A DNA stretch of 64,000 nt from Ixodes scapularis (GCF_016920785.2 NW_024609857.1:127279094-127343093), one strand, 5' to 3'. Positions 44,590 through 55,428 are shown, numbered from the stretch's first letter. The notes: generated by a model from the letters alone, not told the origin. Numbers and translations: made by a program.

Positions 44590-45390
44590 AGGTTACCGTT
44601 ATCGGGGAAAAGGGGAGGGGAACGTCTGCAAACTTTAATCAAATACTTTACTAGGGGAATACATTCCATTCCTCTCAAATACAATAACCTCGGCGCGGAC
44701 AGGCTTTCTAGGCTTGGCGAAAGCCATCTATCGCGGGGGAGGTCTCGGTTATCGGGCGGAAAATGATGATGATGATGATGATGCTTGTTCTACATACCAA
44801 ATTGATTGTTGTGAAAATGCTGGAGACACGTGCCGCGCACCACTTCTGGGAAGAACATGGTGTCTAAAATCTAGCTCAGTGCTGCGCCAAATACTTTGAT
44901 GCGCTGTGCCGCCTTGATCTTCACAAGGGTTGCACGTTGCACGTGCCTAGTGCATCAAAGCACCTTGCGCTACTTCTGAAACGGGGGATCGGTAGCCGAG
45001 TGGGCTAAAGCGCACACCCAGCTCGACGCGCGTGGAGCGAAAGCTCGCGCTGCAGAACCCAGGGATCCTGGGTTCGAGCCCCACCCCTGCCCGCTTCGAT
45101 CTGGATGAGCATCGTACCGGCGTGCGCTCGTGTATCACTACTGCGTGGTGCACGTTAAAGACCCCAGGCTAGCGGTTGTACTGCGCTGGCTAAATTGCTC
45201 ATCTGCAGCGTGTGACTCGTCGCAACTTTAATGGCTGACCAACTACACGCTGTATAAATATCCCCATAACCCAAAATTAGTTTTGAAACATAGAGGGGCA
45301 TTAGGTAAAATAGGAGACGGCACCGCCGCGGCCGCCGCGAACATCCAGGTGCGCATGCGCGTCAACAGACGCGGACCTCCCCTCCGTCAG
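44590..45390. mobile_element. Composite SINE/LINE-tail insertion in the CsRn1-like element
   Basis: Includes a repeat tail ending in (ATG)n (44763-44782) and a tRNA-derived SINE on the plus strand. The SINE head (44984-45092) has box A TAGCCGAGTGG and box B GGGTTCGAGCCCC with an extended variable region, as in tRNA-Leu or tRNA-Ser, followed by GTGCACGTTAAAGACCCC (about 45147), a core typical of many arthropod SINE/LINE tails. Boundaries are approximate. Confidence 0.6.
44984..45092 (+). promoter_or_regulatory. tRNA-Leu/Ser-like Pol III head of a SINE
   Basis: Box A TAGCCGAGTGGGCTAAAGCG and box B GGGTTCGAGCCCCACCC are near consensus. The long arm between them suits a type II tRNA. Confidence 0.65.
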
Positions 45391-45906
45391 GGCCGGATTC
45401 GGCGATGTAGGCGTTCTGTCTAATCCAAATGAGCGGAGTGGAATGTATTCGCCCTGGTAAAGTATTTGCTTTAGTGATCCGGGAGAGGCGCGCAAGCGCT
45501 GGAGCTCAGGATCGTTTCCTTGAGCGGTTGCCGTCTCTCCCCGGTCTGGCGGATGTGCCGAAGAAAGAGCACCGACGCGGGAGAGTGCATCAGCAGCAGT
45601 ATTTTTATGGCCGCTGACATGACGGAGATCGACGGTGAACTCTGATATGAAGCACAGGTGCCGGGTCTCACGCGCTGTGTGGTCGCTGTGGTTTCGTTGG
45701 AATGCGAACGTCAAGGGCTTGTAGTCTGTAAGAACGTGGAAGTTCCGGCCCTTGAGGAAGTGGCAAAGGTGCTTGATTGACAAGTACACCCCTAGAAGTT
45801 CGCGTGTAAAAGTGCTATACTTTTGTTCTGGGTTCTTCAGTTTACGCGAGAAAAATCCGAGAGGCTGCCAGCCATTGACGCTCTGTTGAAGAACCGCACT
45901 GACAGC
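45391..45906 (-). pseudogene. CsRn1-like RNase H, C-terminal part
   Basis: Sense reading: VSAVLQQSVNGWQPLGFFSR, TFTRELLGVYLSIKHLCHF, FHVLTDYKPLTFAF and VDLRHVSGHKNTAADALSRV. These carry the Glu and later Asp residues of RNase H. The N-terminal part, LVTDASCV, lies at about 49186-49210 beyond the 3.3-kb insertion. Confidence 0.75.
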
Positions 45907-45908
45907 TA

Positions 45909-48900
45909 CACACTTAATCTGGGGCCACCTAGGGAGCCACCTATAGCCAGGACAAATGAGATCCAACTTATCACGGCAAATTTTGGGGCCACCTAAAACT
46001 GCCAGCCCGTTTGCCGTCCCTTTTCAGGTGGCCCCAAAATTTGCCTTGCCAAGTTGGATCTTGCCGGCCCGTTTTAAAGCTGGCCTGTTTTATAGCTGGC
46101 CCATTTTCTAGCTGGCCCGTTTTCTAGCTGGCCCGTCTTCTACGTGGCTCGTTTTCTGCTGGTTATAAAAATGTCCCGTCGTCCACTCCCCCGCAGAGTA
46201 TCTCGAAGGTTCCAGGACTATGATCCACGAAGAAAGCCAGGGGATTGAGAAGTACTGGAAAGTTTCACCGTAAAAATAAAGCTGTGACGTGGCACTGAGC
46301 CTGACGTCTTCTTGTGAGACGTCATACACATAGTCACGTCGCAACTTTATATTTGAGTCGCAGACTATAGTGGAAAAGCATTGCCAAGCTCAATTTGTAT
46401 ACTTTAGAGATCGACTTCCCGAGTGCTCTAGGGGAAAGTAAACATACAGGAATTGTTTCAAGTGCAAGGCCGATGGTTTCTAAACATTTAAAAGAACAGT
46501 GGGTCCGCAGGTAAACAATCCATTTATTTGTTTAAATTAGATGCACAGCTGAAGATACAGGTTGTGATTTGTTGTAATAAATAGCACATTCAAACAATAA
46601 ATAGAAAAGTACGTGAAAACTTTGTCACTTGCTGAAGCATTGGTGGAAGCATGATCGTTGCTTTCACTTGACACACTTGGCGAACTAGGATCCGCCGCAG
46701 TTGAAGGTGCGCTACCCAAGCCAAGTGTGTTGCAGTCAGCCGGAGCTTCGTGCCACAAGACGGGTCTCCGCAGCACGTCCGAAGGCCAGTTGCCTCTGTC
46801 GTCAAGGCATGATGCAGCTGCGATTGAGATTTTTCATCATTTTATTATAAGAGAATAAGGGAGACAGAACATTTCTTGTATCTTAATAACGTTCTAAAAT
46901 TTATCAAACAGCTGTCTTTTTTTTTAGAAAGTATACCTTGCTGGACGTTAGAGTCTATTCAGATGCTGAGTCATCGGCCACAAACATGGCCACTAACATA
47001 ACGTTTATTCATATGCTCTACGGAAAACAAAAGAAAGCAAAATAAATTCGCCGATTAGATAACCGCAATTGCTTTCGGCGGCCATGCTTGTTTGTAGTTA
47101 CTCTACATTAAAAAGCAGTCTGACGTCATATGGATAGACCCTATTGCTTTGGTGGCAGTTTGAAGAGTGGGAACAAAACAGTAAATTTTGACGCCACCAG
47201 GCAAGAGAGCTGAGGCTGTTCACTTGCCAGGATCTACAGGTCCATGGCTATATAATACAGGCTGCGCCATGAAGCCCCAGCTAAATCGTTGCTCAAAAGC
47301 TACAGGTTGCACATAAAAAGCTAATTTTGTTTAATATAAATATTCATAAAGTTTGACATTCAAATAATTTTGGTGTAAGAATATTTGAATAATTAACTTT
47401 CTGTAATTACTAAATTTAAAAGTATGATCAGGTCAGGGTAAGGGGCTTGCTAAACTGCGTCAAATATAGTAAAACAGACAGTTTGACATTTTGTTTTTTT
47501 AAAAATATTGTTTAATACAATACATTTCTTAAATTCAGTGAGCCTAATTAAAGCTTATAGGGGGCATTCATTGGTCGCCATATTTGAGGGCGATGTTTAG
47601 GGCGCATGCCCAGAACGAGCTTACATTAATTGCCTGCTAAGAACGGCGATCTTGATGGTGTGGAATGCACTTTGTAAAAGAACTGTGTAAGCTCGCCGTC
47701 AGCACGCGTTCAGCAACCACGCACACGGAGATGGCCGCCAGTGAATACTCCCTATAAACTCATTCACACAAAAATAACGTTTCGGCCGACGTCGACGGTC
47801 GCGTGAGCAAACGAGGGTGCACGCACAAGGGCAAACTAAGTGTATTCTAAATGTTATATTCATCATCAACTTTAGTATAAATGTTCCTTGTGTGGCCGTC
47901 CTTTGCTCAACGCGATAGTCGACGCCGGCCGAGACGCGCGACTATATACCTCGGACGGGGCAAGCTGATGAGTGCGCCGTATACGCCGTGCTCTATCGGC
48001 GGGCACTTCGGCAGGAGAAAAGTACCCCCTTATAAACTGCTATTTACACCTTGTCGCTGTAAAATGCTGTTGGCCACCGTCGAGGCATAGCCGGCTAGCT
48101 TTCTTTGCCTCACCTTACCATCGGCAAACCGTAGGGGCTGCGACTGTGTCCCGACAACATTAAAAAATTTTCACCCACCACGAGTGCTTTTGCACAGCCG
48201 AGCCGGCGTCAAATGCGAAGAGTCCGCGCTTGTAGCCGTTATGGTAAGTCCATGCTAAGGTGATACGAATTAAACCTGCGTTCCGCTTTCCACCGACGAC
48301 GTCAGCCGGTATCCGAATAATATGAAAAGAGGCGATTCCAAACGTGCTTCTTATAAGTACAAAAATATTGTGTATAGATACCTGTATCGTCCAGGACAGG
48401 GTCTCACTTGTCCTCTGTTGGCGAAAATAAAAGTTACTAGTTAGAATTCTTTCAGCAATTGACTCGAATCCGTTATTAGCCAATGAGCTACATAATTACC
48501 CAGTCGGTTATCCCGAAGAGGACTGTGCCCGCAGTAACGGCACCAGCCAAGTTGGCTCAGTAATGGTGGTCGTGCTGGTCGTGCCGCCAGATCAGCGGGC
48601 CGTGTCAACCCATCGCATTCACAAGTTTCCTCATGGTTACACCGCCCGCGTCGAATTCCTTTGGTATTCTTCGACGTGAGCATCCTGAAGAACTAACTCA
48701 CTGTCCCGCGGCTTCGGCGCATTCTCAAACATAGTCTTACATCACCATGATAAGAAAACAAATGTGACCCGCAGATGCTTCCGATTAGATTCTTACTTTG
48801 TACGTTCGAAATTCATCGTCCGTGCACACCGAGAAGAGAAATGATCCTTATGCGCATGCGTGCCCGCTGGCTGCGCTCGCGGGGAATGCTGGGCGGCCTC

Positions 48901-49185
48901 AACTGCAGCCATCTAGCGGAGAGCAGAGTGTTTTTTTTCCCGCTATTATACGCATAGCCGGCCCGTTTTTGCCGGCCCTGCACAAACGGGCCGCAATAAA
49001 TTACAGGGCCGCCTGCGGAGCCACCTATATAGCCATTCGCAGCATCAAAGGAGAGAAGGGCCAACTGCAGCCGTGACGCTGTACACGGCTATTTTGACGG
49101 GGCCGGATCAGTTCGCGGCTAAGTCCTGAAAACTTTGAACGTCACGGCTATGGCCGTGACGTTTGACGGCTCCAGATTAAGAGTG
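45909..49185. mobile_element. 3.3-kb TA-flanked DNA element inside the CsRn1-like RNase H
   Basis: Ends are inverted: CACACTTAATCTGGGGCC on the left, CACTCTTAATCTGGAGCC read from the right, with TA on both sides (45907-45908, 49186-49187). Removing the element with one TA rejoins the RNase H frame exactly as VTDASCV-AVSAVLQQ. Subterminal features: an inverted repeat GATCCAACTT...AAGTTGGATC (45960-46062), four units of about 16 bases AGCTGGCCCGTTTTCT (46073-46150), and GGCCGGC-rich palindromes at 48955-49000. No transposase recognised; TA duplication and CACT ends recall Tc1/mariner-like elements. Confidence 0.75.
46151..48950. other. Interior of the 3.3-kb element, no gene recognised
   Basis: AT-rich sequence with several short frames on both strands (for example 46590-46805 and 48160-48483, minus) lacking recognisable motifs. 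Other nested repeats may be present but could not be bounded. Confidence 0.4.
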
Positions 49186-49569
49186 TACGCATGACGCGTC
49201 GGTGACGAGTTGTAGTTCGGCGTCTAGAACGGGGTGACTAAGCATTGCAGCGTCAGCGAGCGCCTTTTTCGTTGAAGAGAAAGCAGAGGCTGCATCTTCG
49301 TTCCACTCAAGCGGCGCAGAGGGCTCTTTCTTGGTGGCGAGCGGGTCGGTCAACGGCTTGATCATTTGCGCGCCACTCGGTAGGAAGCGGTATGTGGGGA
49401 AGCGGGTAGCGGCCAGGCTGGGTGTTGGCATTGAGGGCGCGGTAATCGCAACATACTCTCCAGCCTCCTGGGCCTCTCTTGGGGACCATCTGAAGTGGGG
49501 AGGCCCAGTTGCTCGATGATGGACGAACAATACCAAGTTCAAGCATATGCTCAAACTCACGACGAGCAA
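49186..49569 (-). pseudogene. CsRn1-like reverse transcriptase, internally deleted
   Basis: The N-terminal part reads LELGIVRPSSSNWASPLQMV, WRVCCDYRALNANTQPGRYP (49546-49400). It jumps directly, in another frame, to the connection segment LPSGAQMIKPLTDPLATKKE and WNEDAASAFSSTKKALADAA, and then LVTDASC of RNase H. The palm with the YxDD box is absent, a deletion of several hundred bases. Confidence 0.75.
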
Positions 49570-49612
49570 TGGAAAGGCGTTCTTCAGGCAGGTGTCGAGG
49601 ACGAGCGAAAAC

Positions 49613-49636
49613 GGGGGGGGGGGGGGGGGGGGGGGG
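49613..49636. repeat. Poly-G tract
   Basis: Twenty-four consecutive G residues within the decayed CsRn1-like pol. Confidence 0.9.
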
Positions 49637-49743
49637 CAGAGGTGGCAGTGTGGTGAGTGATGTTATGCACGCTTCACCGGCGACTCCCTAGTGTGTGACC
49701 TCGTGATCTTGGGAAAATTTGCGAGGATTTTTTCATAGGCCGA

Positions 49744-50082
49744 TTATGGTGAAAATGTTCGAAATACTGGTGCCATGGTCGTGGAGAGCACGCCATTCAG
49801 GGAGAGACATGTCGTATGGTTGATGAGGCGTCGTGAATAGATGTCGACGGCCAGCTTGTAGAAACTGAGGAAGTCCGCTCCCAGGGTGGCCTGCTTAATG
49901 TCGGCAAAGATGAAGAGCCATTGGAATATGCGGTGCAGTCCATGGTTTATCGTGAGGGACCGCTGACCGTAGGTTGCTATGGGCGAGGGAGAGGTCTTTT
50001 GTTTGCGTTGTTGGTCTAAAAGAGATTCCGGTAGAACGCTGACCTCGGCTCCCGTGTCGACCAGCAAGTGATGGCCAGCCAT
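49744..50082 (-). pseudogene. CsRn1-like aspartic protease
   Basis: MAGHHLLVDTGAEVSVLPES has the intact DTG active site at residues 9-11, followed by IATYGQRSLTINHGLHRIF and ATLGADFLSFYKLAVDIYSR, the usual flap and C-terminal hydrophobic block. The frame is open but detached from the rest of the polyprotein by frameshifts. Confidence 0.75.
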
Positions 50083-50099
50083 CTTGTCAACTACATAAA

Positions 50100-50576
50100 A
50101 GAGAGACTCTCCTGTTGACCGGTATCATTTGCCGCCGTCAGTGACCGGTCTTCATAGTTTCTCGCCGAAGAGCAGGGTTGGGCTGCACTTGCGGGCAGCG
50201 TTGACGAAGGTACGGTGGTACCAACAGATGCCCGAGCTCGAGTCAACTTGACTGCTCTTGGAAAAAGTGGAGCGCTCTACTAAGGTTGAGAAAAAGCACA
50301 GGCTTCGGCGGGAGTGCGACCGTCGTTGATGGCGTTTTGACAAGGGTGCGAGGGTGGCAAGCTGACGACTCAGGGCCTCGACATGGTCCTCAAGACGAAA
50401 CGGACTGAAATCTTCCGAAGTTGTTATGGGTGCTCGGTTAGTGACAGCCCTCATGCCAGGGGCTCGCTGCCAAGGTTGACTGGGAGGGGTCACCGTCAGG
50501 GAGCGTTCGACGTGACGGAATGAGCCATGGAGCAGCAGAACTTGAAGGAGCGAGTTCGGTTCCGGGTCACCAAATC
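50100..50576 (-). pseudogene. CsRn1-like gag remnant
   Basis: Sense frame 50493-50152 contains VEALSRQLATLAPL, an Arg/Ser-rich stretch, and GICWYHRTFVNAARKC, the Cys-x3-His...Cys gag motif characteristic of CsRn1-type Gypsy elements. Most of the capsid region is absent or unrecognisable, so gag is truncated. Confidence 0.7.
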
Positions 50577-50715
50577 TGTTGGAGCGGGGACAAAAGGAAC
50601 CAGCTGGGACAGCGTTTGGATTCTAACTAATTTTTTTAATATCGCGCGTAGCAGAGGCACCTCCACCTCGTCGTTATCGTCTGTGCAACATTAGCAGGCC
50701 GTGAGTGTCGCTACA
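50577..50715 (-). repeat. 5' LTR of the CsRn1-like element
   Basis: Contains AAAGGAACCAGCTGGGACAG, GCAGAGGCACCTCCACCTCG and GTGAGTGTCGCTACA; about 90 percent like the other LTR by eye. Confidence 0.75.
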
Positions 50716-51041
50716 GGCTTATCGCGTTTGCGCCGAGAACTTTGACACCGAGTGAGAAAAACTACAGCCAGCTAGAAAAAGAGGCACTAGCCACTGTATT
50801 CAGCGTGAAGAAATTTCACGTGTACCTGTTTGGACGATCCTTCTTGTTAATCACAGAAAACGAACCGCTGCAAACAAATGTTGGCCCCAAGAAGGGAATT
50901 CCAAACATTGCCGCGGCACGTCTCCAGGGGCGGGCGACCACCCTGTCCGCCTACCAGTACCGGTTGGTTTACCGGCCGGGACGACTGAACGTGGAAGCAG
51001 TCTATTTGTCACGACTTCCCGTTCCTAAGTGCAGAGAAGAG
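50716..51041 (+). pseudogene. Gypsy N RNase H, second half
   Basis: IAFAPRTLTPSEKNYSQLEK (the catalytic Glu helix follows as EALATVFSVKKFHVYLFG), LLITENEPLQ where TDHKPL is usual (Asp replaced), then RLQGRATTLSAYQYRLVYRP and LNVEAVYLSRLPVPKCREE. The frame is cut at 51042 by the Mag-like LTR; its last 123 bases recur at 55429-55551. Confidence 0.8.
50919..51041 (+). repeat. Left copy of a 123-bp target duplication
   Basis: Starts CGTCTCCAGGGGCGGGCGAC and ends GTGCAGAGAAGAG, directly next to the Mag-like LTR. Identical to 55429-55551 except one base (TCTATTTG against TCTGTTTG). Confidence 0.9.
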
Positions 51042-51229
51042 TGTTATGTACATTTAATTACACTGAAGCTATGTACATATATACAGGTCAGGTTCGGGAC
51101 AGTACATGATGGACTGGCGGTTCGATCAGCGGTCCGAACTGCACGAGCACGAGCACTCACAAACCTTGTCACTCGTCGTCTTCTTCCATTGACGCGAAGG
51201 TACGCTCGCATTCGCGCCTAGCAGGCGCA
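51042..51229 (-). repeat. 3' LTR of the Mag-like element
   Basis: 188 bp, TGTTATGTACATTTAATTAC to AGCAGGCGCA; differs from the other LTR only at GGACTGGCGG. Confidence 0.9.
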
Positions 51230-51253
51230 TATCTTACACTCCTCCCTACTAGA

Positions 51254-52503
51254 CTAAGGCACATAGTCGTTAAGATAAGTAGGGCGGCGTGTTGCTCTTT
51301 GAGGTCTCGAAGAGTTGCTAGGGGAAACTGTTGTAGAACCAGCTGGTTGGACTGCTGGTGTGGCATCGGACCTAACGTCCGCTTCTTCGGAGACCGCTTC
51401 AGGTAGAGCAGTTAAACTGAAGTCAACTGAAGAGTTATCTTCCGAGTTTCCTGCAGAAGTTGTCGCTGACCTCCTGCGCAACTGGTCAACATGGCGACGC
51501 CAAGATCGTCCATCTTCGGTTTCAATCCTATAGGATAGTGGACCGGTCACGGCTGTGACTACTCCAGGGGTCCACTTGGCACCGGACAAGTAATTTCTTG
51601 CATAAACGTTTTCGCCTACTGTAACTAGTCGTGCCTTCTTCCCTTCCTGGAGAAACTTGTCCTCTTGTTTCCATGATGAATGGAACTGAGAATCTGGATG
51701 CAGGCGATCTAATGCTGTTTTCAGGCGTCGGTTCATCAATAGTTCCGCAGGACTCCTGCCCGTTGAGGAATGTGGCAGTGTATGTTGACGGAACAAAATC
51801 GCGCCAAATCGACGTTTACGTCGCCTGAATTTATGTGAGTGAGTGCCTCCTTGGTTTCTCTCACCATTCGTTCGGCCTGGCCATTCGATGAAGGGTGGTA
51901 AGGTGCCACTGCCACGTGTCGAATCTGGTTGCGGCTTGTAAATTCCTTGAATTCGGCCGAAACGAAGGCTGTGCCATTATCACTGACAATGACGTCTGGC
52001 ACTCCGTGTACGGCAAACAGCATCCTCAGTTTCTGTACGACGGCTGAGGAAGACATAGAATTCATAATACATACATCGAGCCATTTCGAGAATGAATCGA
52101 CCACGATCAGAAAGATCTTTCTCTTGAAAGGTCCTGCAAAGTCAACGTGTAGACGTGACCAGGGATGTTGCGTCGTCTCCCAGGGATGCACTGGTGCCCG
52201 TGGCATTGATGGTCTGTGTTCTTGGCATGTGGAGCAATTTGCAGCCTTTTCTTCAATGTCATGGTCGATGCCAGGCCACCAGACTGTACTCCTCGCTAGT
52301 GCCTTCATCCTTACAATGCCTGGATGGGCTGTGTGTAAGATGTCGAGTACAGTGGATTGTGCCACTTTGGGAATAACAAGCCGGCTTCCCCAAATGATGC
52401 ATCCCTTATAAGTTGATAGTTCATCTTTCCTAGTTGTATAGGGTTTGAACTGTTCGTGTTGCTTGTCATCTGGCCACCCATGCATGATCCAGCGCTGGAC
52501 TCA
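51254..52503 (-). pseudogene. Mag-like integrase, one frameshift
   Basis: Follows a TGA at 52501-52503. The HHCC zinc domain is ILHTAHPGIVRMKAL...NCSTCQEHR. Catalytic residues are present: VDFAGPF, VIVSDNGTAF and NGQAERMVRE, with the fold between them intact. A frameshift near 51790 moves the reading to LPHSSTGRSPAELLMNRRLK and the C-terminal region (WTPGVVTAVTGPLSYRIETE), ending at RPTYLNDYVP. The enzyme would insert the cDNA. With one frameshift the copy itself could not make a full integrase. Confidence 0.85.
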
Positions 52504-53778
52504 CGCAAGCACGGAATCTTTTCTCGTGGATGCTGCAATTTTTTCGGAGTTCCAAGGCTGTTCTGGAGCGGTCTCTAGCATCCATACGTCTGCGACTGGA
52601 ATGTCGTCCAGCCCTGTTGCAGGTATAGGCAGTCGACTGAGTGCATCAGCGTTTCCTATCTTGCTTCCCGGACGGTACTGCAGATCGTAGTGGTATGCGG
52701 CTAGCATTAGACTCCACCTGAGAACTCTTGGTGACACCATAGCTGGAATTTCCTTGTGCGGACTCAGCAATCCTAGCAGAGGCTTATGATCGGTGATTAT
52801 GGTCACCGGGCGGCCATAGATGTACTGGTGAAACTTTTTGACACCATATATGATCGCCAGGGCCTCACGATCAGTTTGCGAGTAATTTCGCTCAGCTTTG
52901 CTTAGGGTTCTGGACCCGTAAGCTATTGGTGACTCTTGCCGAGAGTCGGCCACGTGACTCAAGACAGCTCCAAGACCGTAAGGCGAAGCATCGCAGGTCA
53001 ATAATAAAGGATTGCTGATATCGTAGTGAGCCAGAACTGCCGTTGATTTGAGCAGTTCTTTCGCCTTGCGATAAGCCTCAGCTTCGAGAACGGTCCATGT
53101 CCAGCTCGCCCCCTTATCCAGCAGTCTGTACAACGGCTCCAAGGTGTGAGCAGCTCCCTTGAGGAAACGATGGTAGAAGTTAAGCAAGCCCAGGAATGAC
53201 TGTAGTTCCTGTTTGTTCTTGGGCTCTGGAGCTTCATGAATGGCCTTGACCTTGTCTTCAGTTGGTCGCACCCCGTCCTTGTCAATCCTGAATCCCCAAA
53301 ACACGACTTGCATGGTGTTGAACGTACATTTTGCCTTGTTAAGGCGTAAACCGTCTTCCTTGAATCGCTGCAGCACAGCTCGCAGGCGTCTATCGTGCTG
53401 TTCTTTGGATTCTCCGCCGATAAGTATGTCATCTAAAAAAATTAGTACTCCTTCAATTCCGGCAAGTAACTCCTCCATATAACGCTGGAAGATCGCTACG
53501 GCGACGGATACTCCAAATGGAAGACGGTTAACCTTGAAAAGTCCCTTGTGCGTCGTGATGGTGAAAAGCTTTGCCGACTCATCATCGACGGTCAACTGCT
53601 GGTAGGCCTGTGCAAGGTCAAGGTGTGTAAGGCGACGGCAACCCGCTAAGTTGCTCAGGAGTTGCTCTGGCGTGGGCAATGGGTAAGATTCCCACTTCAC
53701 TGCCTTGTTTACGGTACTTTTATAGTCACCGCAAATCCGCAATTCACCACTCTTTTTCAGGATTGGAACTATCGGTGT
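52504..53778 (-). CDS. Mag-like reverse transcriptase and RNase H (between two nonsense codons)
   Basis: The frame runs without break from just after a TAG (53779-53781, where relatives have Trp in N-W-ATPIVP) to a TGA at 52501. It reads LRICGDYKSTVNKAVKWESY, LTHLDLAQAYQQLTVDDESA, THKGLFKVNRLPFGVSVAVA, the catalytic LIFLDDILIGG (about 53432-53460), SFLGLLNFYHRFL, then RNase H with LTCDASPYGLGAVL, REALAIIYGVKKFHQYIYGR, ITDHKPLLGLL and SKIGNADALSRLP. Reverse transcriptase palm and RNase H catalytic Asp/Glu residues are all present. It is part of the polyprotein; the two stops look like recent point changes. Confidence 0.85.
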
Positions 53779-53781
53779 AGC

Positions 53782-55188
53782 CTAATTTGAGTGTTTTACA
53801 GGTTCAAGGATTCCCTGCTGGACCAACTTTTCTAGTTCTTGCTCCACTTTCGGACGCATCGCATAGGGAACTTGCCTTGACTTGCAGAACTTAGGTGCAG
53901 CAGATCTGTCGACCTCCACACGGATGGGTGGTCCCCGACTCTTTCCCAGGCCAGCGTCGAAGATTTCCTTGAACTCCTCCAGGAATCCGCTACCCTCCTG
54001 GGTGTTCCTGAGTTGATGGACACCTGTGAGGCCGATTCCTAGATGCTTGAACCAGTTTCGTCCAAGAAGGCTTGCGTACTCTCCCTTGACCACCAGAAGT
54101 GGCAGAGCTGCCGACCTTTCTTTGTGTTTAACCTCCACGAGTACTCTTCCTAGGACGATAACAGGCTCCTTCGTATATGTGCGTAGCGCAACCGTAGATG
54201 GTTTCAGCCTCTGATTTGGAATATGAAGTCGTGCCATTGTTCTCCTGCTTATGACAGAGAACATGCATCCTGAGTCAACCTCCATCGCTGTTGGCTGTCC
54301 GTCGATGTCGACGTCTACGAGGATAGCAGGTTCGTTGGACGAGAGGTTGTACAGCTCGTACATCTTGGTGGTATCGCCGTCTAAAAGATCAGCTTGCGCC
54401 GTCCCCCGTCTTGCTCTTGGAGGACTTTTCCTAGCCTTCTTTTGAAGACAGGCTTTGACAATATGTCCTTTGCGGCCACAGAACAGGCATGTGGCGTTCT
54501 TGAAGTGGCAATCCTGAGGAGAGTGTGCCCCGTTGCATCGATAGCACACGGAAGTCGCTTGCTTGGTTTCAGGCTTCGCATGATGTTGTGCAGGCGGTGA
54601 CGGTCCAGGTCCATCTTTAGCCACGCTGTGGATTTGGCTGACGTCCTTAGGCGTAGTCCTAATCTCCATGGCATTGTTCTTCGCACATTCCGCTGCTATT
54701 GCCAACTTCTCCGCTTGAGCCAACGTAAGCTCGGCTTCGCTCAGCAGACGTCGTTGCAAGGCCTCATCGTTAACTTCACAGACAATCTGGTCGCGCAAAC
54801 TGCTGTCGAGGGCGTCTCCGAAGTTGCAGGTCACTGCAATACGGCGTAAGTCCGCGATGTACGCAGCCATGGGTTCGTCGCTGTGCTGTGCCCGCTTATG
54901 AAACTTAAAGCGTTCCACGATCTCCGAGGGCTTTGGTGCAAAGTGATTTCCCAACTTCTTAATGATGTCAGCGTAGTCCGTCTCTGAAGGTGTCGTTGGC
55001 GCGCAGAGGGAATGCAGTATTGCATAGGTCTCGGCTCCGCAAACGCTGCAGAACACGGCTCGCTTCATCTTGGGTGTAGCGATCCCATGGGCTTCAAAGT
55101 GGAATTCCAGCCGTTGAAGGTATAATGGCCATGTCTCCGGCTTACCTGCCTGGAAAGCTTCAAATGTCAGCGATATCCTTTCAACCAT
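53782..55188 (-). CDS. Mag-like gag, zinc knuckles and protease
   Basis: ATG at 55188 opens MVERISLTFEAFQAGKPETW; the capsid-like region (WPLYLQRLEFHFEAHGI...FHKRAQHSDEPMAAYIADLR) fills about residues 1-190. Two knuckles follow near residues 217-250: CYRCNGAHSPQDC and CLFCGRKGHIVKAC. The protease has MEVDSGCMFSVIS, DSG rather than DTG, at about residue 306. The frame continues into the start of reverse transcriptase (KSRQVPYAMRPKVEQELEKL) and stops at VKHSN. Gag and pol share one frame, so the family may make a single fused polyprotein. Confidence 0.85.
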   Translation of the reverse strand: MVERISLTFEAFQAGKPETWPLYLQRLEFHFEAHGIATPKMKRAVFCSVCGAETYAILHSLCAPTTPSETDYADIIKKLGNHFAPKPSEIVERFKFHKRAQHSDEPMAAYIADLRRIAVTCNFGDALDSSLRDQIVCEVNDEALQRRLLSEAELTLAQAEKLAIAAECAKNNAMEIRTTPKDVSQIHSVAKDGPGPSPPAQHHAKPETKQATSVCYRCNGAHSPQDCHFKNATCLFCGRKGHIVKACLQKKARKSPPRARRGTAQADLLDGDTTKMYELYNLSSNEPAILVDVDIDGQPTAMEVDSGCMFSVISRRTMARLHIPNQRLKPSTVALRTYTKEPVIVLGRVLVEVKHKERSAALPLLVVKGEYASLLGRNWFKHLGIGLTGVHQLRNTQEGSGFLEEFKEIFDAGLGKSRGPPIRVEVDRSAAPKFCKSRQVPYAMRPKVEQELEKLVQQGILEPVKHSN

Positions 55189-55240
55189 GATGAGTTGCCG
55201 GAGTCTCGCCCGCTTTTTTCGATTTCCTCGTCGCCAAATT

Positions 55241-55428
55241 TGTTATGTACATTTAATTACACTGAAGCTATGTACATATATACAGGTCAGGTTCGGGACA
55301 GTACATGATGGACTGGTGGTTCGATCAGCGGTCCGAACTGCACGAGCACGAGCACTCACAAACCTTGTCACTCGTCGTCTTCTTCCATTGACGCGAAGGT
55401 ACGCTCGCATTCGCGCCTAGCAGGCGCA
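55241..55428 (-). repeat. 5' LTR of the Mag-like element
   Basis: 188 bp, one difference from 51042-51229 (GGACTGGTGG). Confidence 0.9.

Larger units (their letters stand above)
43299..50715 (-). mobile_element. CsRn1-like Gypsy element, minus strand, decayed
   Basis: LTRs of about 135-139 bp bound this element (43299-43433 and 50577-50715), starting TGTTGG and ending GTGTCGCTACA in plus-strand reading. Next to the 5' LTR, in sense orientation, is GATTTGGTGACCCGGA, which contains TGGTGACCC, matching the 3' end of tRNA-Trp, the primer used by CsRn1-clade Gypsy elements. A gag with CWYHRTF...ARKC and protease, reverse transcriptase, RNase H and integrase pieces follow. It inserted in the RNase H of Gypsy N. 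A 3.3-kb element and SINE-type repeats are nested inside it. Exact flanking duplications could not be seen. Confidence 0.75.
51042..55428 (-). mobile_element. Mag-like Gypsy element, nearly intact, young
   Basis: A compact 4,387-bp minus-strand element with 188-bp LTRs differing at one position. In sense order: 5' LTR (55241-55428), a primer-site-like TTTGGCGACGAGG just inside, gag with two zinc knuckles and protease (55188-53782), reverse transcriptase and RNase H (53778-52501), integrase (52500-51254), a purine tract AGGGAGGAGTG at about 51233-51252, and the 3' LTR. Only two nonsense codons and one frameshift were found. Instead of a 4-6 bp duplication it is flanked by 123 bp of duplicated Gypsy N sequence. 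Confidence 0.9.
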
